DNA from: Crocinitomicaceae bacterium
GTDB lineage: Bacteria; Bacteroidota; Bacteroidia; Flavobacteriales_D; Crocinitomicaceae
Assembly (NCBI GenBank): GCA_015662935.1
Contig: DQTF01000039.1
Coordinates: forward strand, 1-11,343
Direction: 5' to 3'
Length of the DNA: 11,343 bases
Each line of letters starts with the position of its first letter. The first letter of the stretch is position 1. Of this stretch, positions 1 to 5,889 are shown piece after piece. Both the position numbers and the translations under genes were made by a program. The notes beneath the pieces are model-generated. The model had not been told where the DNA came from. It did no database searches and saw nothing but the letters and a program-made list of their open reading frames with translations.

Positions 1-808
1 CTCGTAACCAAGGTTTTTTTATTGGCAAGCGACTAAAGTCAATATCTAAAGAGAATAGAAATTCTCTTTTTTCTTGATAGGTGATTCCGGTAAGGTTGTC
101 TGTGTAAATAGGTTGGTCCCCCACCAATTTCTCGTCGATACTATACCCAAAAGAAAGACATGCCCATTTTGGAATTTTGCTATTCTTGAAGAATGTACCA
201 GGGCTAAAACTCAACCAATAAGTCTGACCGTTGTAGTCTTTTAAAAAAGATTCAGCAAAGTTGCTGCCTAAAACTGTAGGCCTAATTGAGGAATAGCTAG
301 TTGGGAAAGATGAAAATTTAGGAATGATGCGTTCTTCATCCCAAACTAATTCTTGACCTAGGTAAGAAAGAGATCCTAGTGTATTGCTAGCAACATCTCC
401 CCAAGAAAACCCCCAATCTTTGCTGTAAGCATCAAGAATTTCAAAGGTGGTTTGATAACCAATACTGATACCTGTTCCTATGATTAATGAATTCTTTTTT
501 TTTATCCCAGCCCATAAATGCATATTTGTTGTAAGTTGGTTGATTTTATAGGCAGTGTAAAAATGACCCGCCTTATCCATTTGTAACCACTCGTTATTAT
601 CATTGAAGAAATGAAATTTACTTTTAGGAATATCTTTGTACCATACTTGCGAAAGCCCAATCATGCTTCCTGCCCAAATAGTTGTGATACTTGTTGTTAT
701 TCCAATAAAACGTTTATTGTTGAGTGTGTCAGACTTCTCGAAAACTCGTTGTCCGTTTGAAAGAAAAGAACTCAAAATAAACAAAAGAATACAAGTCACT
801 CTTAACAT
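1..808 (-). CDS. DUF2279-family envelope protein (C-terminus cut by window edge)
   Basis: Translating the minus strand from the ATG at 808 gives 269 open codons that run off the left edge. Residues 1-20 look like a type I signal peptide: a hydrophobic core (ILLFILSSFL) followed by SNGQ. No lipobox cysteine is present. Residues 34-57 are hydrophobic and contain W-A-G-S and V-W-Y. Residues 66-83 carry FHFFNDNNEWLQMDKAGH, a pattern I recognise from DUF2279, a family of predicted periplasmic or outer-membrane-associated proteins in Bacteroidota whose function is unknown. Residues 133-145 (WGFSWGDVASNTL) and the alternating, aromatic-rich second half (roughly 195-260) fit a small membrane-associated beta-rich protein. 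From memory, family members are slightly longer, so perhaps 20-40 residues are missing. It is divergent from the LOG gene. No Shine-Dalgarno sequence precedes the ATG, and an inverted repeat lies 11 bases upstream. I am confident it is a gene and fairly confident of the family; its role is unknown. Confidence 0.85.
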   Translation of the reverse strand, partial: MLRVTCILLFILSSFLSNGQRVFEKSDTLNNKRFIGITTSITTIWAGSMIGLSQVWYKDIPKSKFHFFNDNNEWLQMDKAGHFYTAYKINQLTTNMHLWAGIKKKNSLIIGTGISIGYQTTFEILDAYSKDWGFSWGDVASNTLGSLSYLGQELVWDEERIIPKFSSFPTSYSSIRPTVLGSNFAESFLKDYNGQTYWLSFSPGTFFKNSKIPKWACLSFGYSIDEKLVGDQPIYTDNLTGITYQEKREFLFSLDIDFSRLPIKKPWLR

Positions 809-819
809 AAGGACTAAAA

Positions 820-841
820 TACTGTAAAAGATTGTACAGTA
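820..841. repeat. Perfect 7-bp inverted repeat, possible operator or hairpin
   Basis: Arms TACTGTA (820-826) and TACAGTA (835-841) are perfect reverse complements separated by 8 bases. The repeat sits 11 bases upstream of the DUF2279 start codon and within the region that would hold promoters for both divergent genes. It could be a dimeric regulator site or an RNA hairpin just before the minus-strand start codon. The arms resemble those of the enterobacterial LexA box, but the CTGT-to-ACAG distance is 10 rather than 8 bases. The symmetry is directly visible; function is inference. Confidence 0.5.
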
Positions 842-885
842 GGTATAATTTTACTTAAAAAAGGACGTTTTAGGAGATATTCTGC

Positions 886-893
886 TATTTTTG
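886..893 (+). promoter_or_regulatory. Candidate -7 box upstream of LOG gene
   Basis: TATTTTTG matches the Bacteroidota -7 consensus TAnnTTTG exactly and lies about 90 bases before the LOG start codon. No TTG is found at the expected -33 distance (17-23 bases upstream), so the match is weak. Transcription would begin near 897-900, close to the 5' arm of the inverted repeat at 895-959. Confidence 0.3.
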
Positions 894-894
894 T

Positions 895-959
895 CTGCTG
901 TGAAAGCTGATAGCGTGGAGTGTTAGAATGAATTTGTGCTACCTTAAAAATCACAGCAG
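895..959 (+). other. Possible structured 5' leader of the LOG operon
   Basis: CTGCTGTGA (895-903) and TCACAGCAG (951-959) form a perfect 9-bp inverted repeat enclosing 47 bases. Within the enclosed stretch, TAGC (911-914) pairs with GCTA (938-941), and the stem can extend inward through G-U pairs. If transcribed, this would be a closed stem with an internal hairpin, ending 23 bases before the LOG start codon. No known riboswitch or RNA family is recognised. It could be a leader structure, a small RNA, or paired protein-binding sites. Confidence 0.35.
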
Positions 960-982
960 TTTTACAACTTAATTAAAGAAAA

Positions 983-1666
983 ATGAATAAAGTAATAAAA
1001 GATTGGAATGACATAAAAATCAACGATAGTTGGGCAATATTTAAAATTGTTGCAGAATTCGTTGAAGGTTACGATAGAATGGCAAAGATTGGCCCTTGTA
1101 TTTCTGTATTTGGTTCGGCAAGAACAAAAGAAGAAAATAAATACTACAAGCTAGGAGTAGAAGTTTCTAGAATGTTAGCGCAAGGTGGCTATGGAGTGAT
1201 AACTGGAGGTGGACCTGGGATTATGGAAGCAGGAAATAGAGGAGCTCAAGAAGCAGGAGGAAAATCTGTAGGTTTAAATATTGATCTTCCTTTTGAGCAA
1301 AATCACAACCCGTATATAGACCAAGAACATAACTTAGAGTTTGATTATTTCTTCGTTAGAAAAGTAATGTTTGTGAAGTATGCACAAGGCTTTGTTGTTC
1401 TTCCAGGTGGATTTGGAACCTTAGATGAATTATTCGAATCTTTAACTTTAATTCAAACAAAGAAAATAAATAACCGTCCAGTTATCTTAATAGGTAAAGA
1501 ATATTGGGATGGACTTTTCGATTGGATTAAATCGGCGATGTTAAAAATGGAGAACAATATTTCGGAGAAAGATTTAGATTTGGTGAAAATTGTTGATACT
1601 GCTCAAGAAGCGTATGATGCAATTGATGAATTTTACAAACATCATGAATTATCTCCAAATTTCTAA
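983..1666 (+). CDS. LOG-family (TIGR00730) phosphoribohydrolase-like protein
   Basis: This 227-residue cytoplasmic protein has a Rossmann-like fold with both hallmark motifs of the lysine-decarboxylase-like / LOG family. GGGPGIMEA at 75-83 binds the nucleotide phosphate and PGGFGTLDE at 141-149 carries the catalytic glutamate. SVFGSAR (41-47) is the first strand and loop, and R126-K127 lies where the family has a conserved basic pair. Characterised LOG enzymes split nucleoside 5'-monophosphates into base and ribose 5-phosphate, classically cytokinin riboside monophosphates. In most bacteria the physiological substrate is unclear, and the old label lysine decarboxylase is wrong. Length matches the usual short bacterial form with an extra N-terminal helix, not the roughly 450-residue PpnN type. 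The start at 983 follows an A-rich stretch and gives the full N-terminus. It is the first gene of a likely four-gene operon, 31 bases before the PASTA gene. Confidence 0.92.
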   Translation: MNKVIKDWNDIKINDSWAIFKIVAEFVEGYDRMAKIGPCISVFGSARTKEENKYYKLGVEVSRMLAQGGYGVITGGGPGIMEAGNRGAQEAGGKSVGLNIDLPFEQNHNPYIDQEHNLEFDYFFVRKVMFVKYAQGFVVLPGGFGTLDELFESLTLIQTKKINNRPVILIGKEYWDGLFDWIKSAMLKMENNISEKDLDLVKIVDTAQEAYDAIDEFYKHHELSPNF

Positions 1667-1671
1667 AAACG

Positions 1672-1679
1672 TATATTTG
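1672..1679 (+). promoter_or_regulatory. Candidate -7 box of an internal promoter before PASTA gene
   Basis: TATATTTG is an exact match to TAnnTTTG and lies in the short gap between the LOG and PASTA genes. Transcription would start around 1685, giving a leader of about a dozen bases before the ATG at 1698. No TTG is visible at -33, which would fall inside the end of the LOG gene. In an AT-rich genome such matches occur by chance. Confidence 0.3.
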
Positions 1680-1697
1680 TTTTAAATCAATGATTCT

Positions 1698-2501
1698 ATG
1701 CTAAAGAAATTAGGCAATTTTATTCTCAGTAAGAAGTTTTTATTTAACCTTATCGGTATAGGGTTGGTATATCTTATTGTGATATTTGGTTTTAAATACT
1801 ACTTGAGCAGCCGAACGAATTTAGGACAGAAAATTGAAGTTCCTAATTTAATTGGAAAAAATCAAAATGAATTGAAAGGACTTTTTGCAAATTCTGATTT
1901 GACTTTTCAAGTTTTAGATTCAATTTATGACCCAACAAAAGTGGAAGGCTCAATCTTAGAACAAGATCCTAAAGCGTCTTCTCTTACAGATGTCTTCGTA
2001 AAAGAAGGAAGAGTAATAAAGGTTCGAGTTTCTAAAAGGTCACAGCTTGTAGAGGTTCCAGATTTAGTAGATAAATCTCAACGTTTTGCAGAAAATATTC
2101 TTATTAATAGGAAATTTAGATATAAACTGGAATATCAACCTTCACGTGAAGCTCATGGAGCAGTAATTGATCAGCTTTACAAAGGTAAGCACATCGATGC
2201 GAAAACAAAACTGCCAATCGGCTCCAGAATAGTGCTAATTGTGGGTAGAGATGAAACAGGAGTTGTTGTTTCTTTACCCAACTTATATGGTTTGACAATC
2301 GTTGAAGCTAAACAGAGGGTTGCAGGAATGGCGAATATGGAATTTTTGGCTGTTTGTCCTACCTGTTTAACATCGGCAGATTCACTTGTCGCAAGAATCG
2401 TTTCTCAGTCTCCAGAGTTTTCGGATGGAGCTGTTATTTCCACAGGAACAACTGTTTCTGTGTATGCAGAAAAAGAATTTAATGGAGATGCTCCACAATA
2501 A
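1698..2501 (+). CDS. Single-pass membrane protein with three PASTA domains
   Basis: The 267-residue product has a short basic N-terminus (about 13 residues), one transmembrane helix at roughly 14-36, and three consecutive PASTA domains. These begin at VPNLIGK (48-54, domain about 45-112), VPDLVDK (120-126, about 117-184) and LPNLYGL (193-199, about 191-258). Each shows the (V/L)P-x-L opening and a closing short strand such as IKVRVSK or IVLIVGR. PASTA domains bind peptidoglycan fragments or beta-lactams in Ser/Thr kinases and penicillin-binding proteins. Here there is no kinase, transpeptidase or other catalytic domain, so the protein is a periplasmic binding module on a membrane anchor. The topology (N-in, PASTA outside) is inferred from the positive N-terminus. 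C220 and C223 (CPTC) in the third domain could form a disulfide. The stop lies 7 bases before the next gene. Domain assignment is firm; ligand and partner are unknown. Confidence 0.88.
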   Translation: MLKKLGNFILSKKFLFNLIGIGLVYLIVIFGFKYYLSSRTNLGQKIEVPNLIGKNQNELKGLFANSDLTFQVLDSIYDPTKVEGSILEQDPKASSLTDVFVKEGRVIKVRVSKRSQLVEVPDLVDKSQRFAENILINRKFRYKLEYQPSREAHGAVIDQLYKGKHIDAKTKLPIGSRIVLIVGRDETGVVVSLPNLYGLTIVEAKQRVAGMANMEFLAVCPTCLTSADSLVARIVSQSPEFSDGAVISTGTTVSVYAEKEFNGDAPQ

Positions 2502-2508
2502 TATTGAA

Positions 2509-4719
2509 ATGAAATTATTTGTACTCATCACGTTTGTATTACTTGGATTGACTTCTTTTAGTCAAGGAGAAGAACTTGGACCAATTATGGGGAATCCAAT
2601 TCTCCAGCAAAAAAGTAAAAACAAATTTGAAAAGATAAATGTAGGTACTTTTGACAGTACGTTTATTTATACGCAAGACACATTGTCTTTACCAGTTTTT
2701 GATGAGTTCAGTACAGATAAATTCCAGAAATACAATGCGGATTACACAGATATTGGAGTTACCTCTGATAAAAAGTATCAATTATTGAATTCTTTAAATG
2801 TGCCTTTGCCTTCAGATGTAGAATACACGACACAGGCAACTTTCTATCGAACAATTGATTTAGCAAATAACAGTTATACGGATGCTGTGTTTACAGATAC
2901 AGTTATAAAAATAGGAGATTTAACTTCTTATCCAGTAGTTTATTCTTCTACAAGTGTTTATCCACCTTTTTATATCTATGATACAATTGATTACCCAAAC
3001 CCTGTAGATACTGTATGGATATCACCGGATGCCGTGCAAGATTCAGCAACTCAATTCTTTGCGCCTGTGAATGACTTAAATGCAATTTGGATAGAAGAAG
3101 AAGCTTATCATAACTATACCTTTGCGGTTGATCCTTGGTCTTTAGGTGTGGCAACTTTTGATGGCTTGGATGAGAATGGGTATCCATATCAATTTGGAAC
3201 AGCAATTACAAATTATGCAGATCATTTAACATCTAAACCAATTGACATGTCCGCCGTTTCGGCAAGTGATTCTGTTTATTTCAGTTTTCTATATCAAGCA
3301 CAAGGTTTTGGGGATGAACCAGAAGCTGGCGATTCCTTGGTGTTAGAATTTTATGACTTTACTTTAGATCAATGGAATCGGGTATGGAGTACAAATGGTT
3401 CTGGTTTAACTTCATTTAAAGTCGGACATATCAGAATTAGCGATATCAATTATTTTCAGAAAGGATTTCAGTTTCGCTTTAGAAATTATGGAGGGTTGTC
3501 AGGAAGTCTAGACCATTTTAATATTGACTATGTTAATTTGCGTCCCTTCTCAGGGATTCAAGACACCGTGATTCATGATTTTGCAATCGTTTATCCTGTG
3601 GCTAATTTGTTAGATACATATACATCGGTTCCTTGGGATCACTACAAGAACAATCCAATTGGAAAAATGTCACCCAATGTTAAGGTAGTCGTTCGTAATA
3701 GTGATAATGTACCCGAAAATGAACAAGATGGTTCAACAACGATTAACTATGCAGGGGCAACTGAAGCAACATTTGTTTTATTAGAAAGCCTTTTGAACAA
3801 TGGTGATTTGAATTATTCTCCTTGGACAACTTATACTTCTCTACATGATTTCTCAACTGGGGCAAGGTTTGATGAAACTAAACCTGGATTAATGGAGGAA
3901 TTTGATGTAGTAACTGGAATTACCCACCTGAACACATCCTTTACATTAAATGATTCATCTTATACAAAACAAAAGTTTGTCAATTATTACAGTTATGATG
4001 ATGGTTCTGCAGAAGCTGCTTATGGGCCAACCGGAGAGCAGGCTAGATTAGCAATTAAATATACACCTTATGAAGCTGATTCTTTAATCGGTGCAAGAAT
4101 TCATTTTGTACCCTCTGTAGATGATGTCTCAAGCAAGTTGTTTATTCTGACTGTGTGGGAAGATAACGGAGGAGTTCCAGGGAGTGTGTTGTATGAAGAT
4201 GGTGTGTTTTTTCCACGTCAACCTAAATATGAATACGATAGAGATATTTTTACCAATTACTATTTTATCGATACGCAAAAAGTTCATGTTGGAGGTTCAT
4301 TCTTTATCGGCTGGAAACAGTTTGATGCAGATAGGTTAAACGTTGGTTTTGACAGGAACCTTGTTAACAATGATAAAACTTTTTATAGCATTGATAATGG
4401 AGTGTCATGGCAGCAGTCAAGCATACCTGGCTCGGTTATGATTCAACCGATATTTTCTACAGGATATGATGCTGTTTTGGGAATAAAAGAACCAATCAGA
4501 GAAAAAATTGAAGTTAGTTTATACCCGAATCCAACATCGAATGTTTTAACTATTGAAGTGGAGAATGAAGAATTCGAATATGCTGAGGTAGTTAACCTAC
4601 AAGGTCGAATAGTTTTAAGAACAAAGACTGCTAACATAAATTTATCGGAGTATCCAAACGGAATGTATTTAGTTCGTGTGAACGGAAAATATGGACCGTT
4701 TAAAATTATAAAGCAATAA
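2509..4719 (+). CDS. T9SS-secreted surface protein with type A sorting domain
   Basis: The 736-residue product starts with a clear signal peptide (MKLFVLITFVLLGLTSFSQ, cleavage near residue 19). It ends with a type A T9SS sorting domain at about 669-736, recognisable from YPNPTSN (672-678), the LQGR turn (697-700), LSEYPNGMYLVRV (712-724) and a basic tail. It is therefore exported by Sec, crosses the outer membrane by T9SS and is probably attached to the surface or released. The middle is beta-rich without a recognised enzyme. Residues about 210-345 (ATFDGLDENGYPY, SKPIDMS, HFNIDYVNL) look like a jelly-roll or concanavalin-like module, and 495-650 begins with YDDGSAEAAYG, common in T9SS cargo. 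The reading frame is open further upstream inside the PASTA gene, to an ATG at 2386. I chose 2509 because it puts the signal peptide at the N-terminus and avoids overlap; ATGs at 2482 and 2488 are less likely. Function is unknown, probably adhesive or structural. Confidence 0.88.
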   Translation: MKLFVLITFVLLGLTSFSQGEELGPIMGNPILQQKSKNKFEKINVGTFDSTFIYTQDTLSLPVFDEFSTDKFQKYNADYTDIGVTSDKKYQLLNSLNVPLPSDVEYTTQATFYRTIDLANNSYTDAVFTDTVIKIGDLTSYPVVYSSTSVYPPFYIYDTIDYPNPVDTVWISPDAVQDSATQFFAPVNDLNAIWIEEEAYHNYTFAVDPWSLGVATFDGLDENGYPYQFGTAITNYADHLTSKPIDMSAVSASDSVYFSFLYQAQGFGDEPEAGDSLVLEFYDFTLDQWNRVWSTNGSGLTSFKVGHIRISDINYFQKGFQFRFRNYGGLSGSLDHFNIDYVNLRPFSGIQDTVIHDFAIVYPVANLLDTYTSVPWDHYKNNPIGKMSPNVKVVVRNSDNVPENEQDGSTTINYAGATEATFVLLESLLNNGDLNYSPWTTYTSLHDFSTGARFDETKPGLMEEFDVVTGITHLNTSFTLNDSSYTKQKFVNYYSYDDGSAEAAYGPTGEQARLAIKYTPYEADSLIGARIHFVPSVDDVSSKLFILTVWEDNGGVPGSVLYEDGVFFPRQPKYEYDRDIFTNYYFIDTQKVHVGGSFFIGWKQFDADRLNVGFDRNLVNNDKTFYSIDNGVSWQQSSIPGSVMIQPIFSTGYDAVLGIKEPIREKIEVSLYPNPTSNVLTIEVENEEFEYAEVVNLQGRIVLRTKTANINLSEYPNGMYLVRVNGKYGPFKIIKQ

Positions 4720-5753
4720 TGTCTGAAGAAAATATTCAATTGAGCGACGAGTCTTCTTCGGAAGAAATGTTTGAGCATTATAAATTTATTGCAGATCCAG
4801 GGCAAGAGGTTCTTAGAATTGATAAATTCTTATTGGACAGAATGCCGAATACTTCACGAAATAAAATTCAGATTGCTGCAAAAAACGGCAATATCGTTGT
4901 TAATGGGGATAAAGTGAAACAGAACTATAAGATTAAACCGAATGATGAGGTTTCAATAGTTTTGCCGTACCCTGTACGTGAATTAGAGTTAATACCGCAA
5001 GATATTCCAATTGTAATCGCCTACGAAGACGAAGAATTAATTGTTGTTAATAAAGAGGCAAATATGGTGGTTCATCCTGGTTATGGGAATTACACCGGAA
5101 CACTTGTCAATGCGCTAGTGCATCATTTTGACAACCTGCCAACAAAACATCAAGATCACTTTGGAAGACCGGGTTTAGTTCATCGACTTGATAAACATAC
5201 GACAGGACTTCTTGTCATTGCTAAAACAGAGAATGCACTAACAAACTTAGCGAAGCAGTTCTTTGACAGAACAACAGAGCGAAGGTATTGGGCACTTGTT
5301 TGGGGAGATGTACAAGAAGATGGAACAGTGACCGGGCATGTTGGAAGATCTTTGAAAAACAGAAAAGTAATGACTGTTTTTCCAGAAGGAGACTACGGTA
5401 AGCACGCGGTTACACATTTTAAAGTTTTGAAAAGATACGGTTACGTAACTTTGGTAGAATGTAAATTAGAAACAGGTAGAACGCACCAAATTCGAGTTCA
5501 TATGAAATACATTGGACATCCTTTGTTCAATGATTTGGAATATGGAGGAGATTCAATTCTAAAAGGAACCACTAATTCGAAGTATAAAAAATTCATTCAA
5601 AACTGCTTCGATTTATTATCAGGACAGGCGCTACATGCTAAAACGCTCGGCTTTCAACATCCTAGTTCTAAAGAAATGGTTCGTTTAACATCAGAATTAC
5701 CCGATGGTTTCCAGGGGGTAATCGATAAGTGGGAAAAATATACGGGAGGTTAG
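4719..5753 (+). CDS. RluA-family 23S rRNA pseudouridine synthase with S4 domain
   Basis: This 344-residue enzyme isomerises specific uridines of rRNA (RluC/RluD-type targets in 23S rRNA) to pseudouridine. An S4 RNA-binding domain spans about 32-80 (RIDKFLLDRMPNTSRNKI, then VVNGDKVKQNYKIKPNDEV). The catalytic domain has HRLDKHTTGLLV at 155-166 with catalytic Asp158. The RluA-family signature ETGRTHQIRVHM lies at 251-262, followed by GHPLFND and the late GQALHAKTLGFQHP motif (302-315). Length is close to RluD (about 326) plus an acidic N-terminal extension of some 20 residues. The ATG shares one base with the stop of the T9SS gene, so translation is probably coupled. RluC versus RluD specificity cannot be settled from sequence alone, although the architecture and Bacteroidota context favour the RluD-like group. 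The residue after HRLDK is His, where RluD-type enzymes usually have Asp. Confidence 0.93.
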   Translation: MSEENIQLSDESSSEEMFEHYKFIADPGQEVLRIDKFLLDRMPNTSRNKIQIAAKNGNIVVNGDKVKQNYKIKPNDEVSIVLPYPVRELELIPQDIPIVIAYEDEELIVVNKEANMVVHPGYGNYTGTLVNALVHHFDNLPTKHQDHFGRPGLVHRLDKHTTGLLVIAKTENALTNLAKQFFDRTTERRYWALVWGDVQEDGTVTGHVGRSLKNRKVMTVFPEGDYGKHAVTHFKVLKRYGYVTLVECKLETGRTHQIRVHMKYIGHPLFNDLEYGGDSILKGTTNSKYKKFIQNCFDLLSGQALHAKTLGFQHPSSKEMVRLTSELPDGFQGVIDKWEKYTGG

Positions 5754-5822
5754 TCTTTATTACTTAAACGATTTTTAAAATTATTGAATTAGTTTTCAAA
5801 ACAGCTAGACAGTTTATTTTTT

Positions 5823-5856
5823 TTGTTAATTTTACGTACCAATTGCTCTAATTGTG
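5823..5856 (+). promoter_or_regulatory. Candidate promoter of the OmpA-family gene
   Basis: A TTG at 5823-5825 is followed 23 bases later by TAATTGTG (5849-5856), one mismatch from TAnnTTTG. The spacing is at the upper end of that reported for flavobacterial promoters (17-23). It would place the transcript start around 5860-5865, some 25-30 bases before the ATG at 5890. The 136-base gap after the RluA gene supports an independent transcription unit. Confidence 0.35.
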
Positions 5857-5889
5857 GAGTTGTTGTAAATTAAATTGAAAATTTAGCGT

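Noticed and set aside
636..827. Plus-strand open frame of 63 codons
   Set aside because: It lies over the 5' half of the well-supported minus-strand DUF2279 gene and its upstream region, and has no recognisable protein features.
820..841. LexA (SOS) box
   Set aside because: Arms match the enterobacterial consensus, but the central spacing is two bases too long and the lineage is unlikely to use that motif. Kept only as an unassigned inverted repeat.
2386..2508. Upstream start at 2386 for the T9SS cargo gene
   Set aside because: It would overlap the PASTA gene by 116 bases and bury the signal peptide at residue 42. The ATG at 2509 gives a normal secreted N-terminus.
5795..5828. Terminator after the RluA gene
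   Set aside because: AAAC and GTTT before a T run can form only a 4-bp stem with a 9-base loop, too weak to call.
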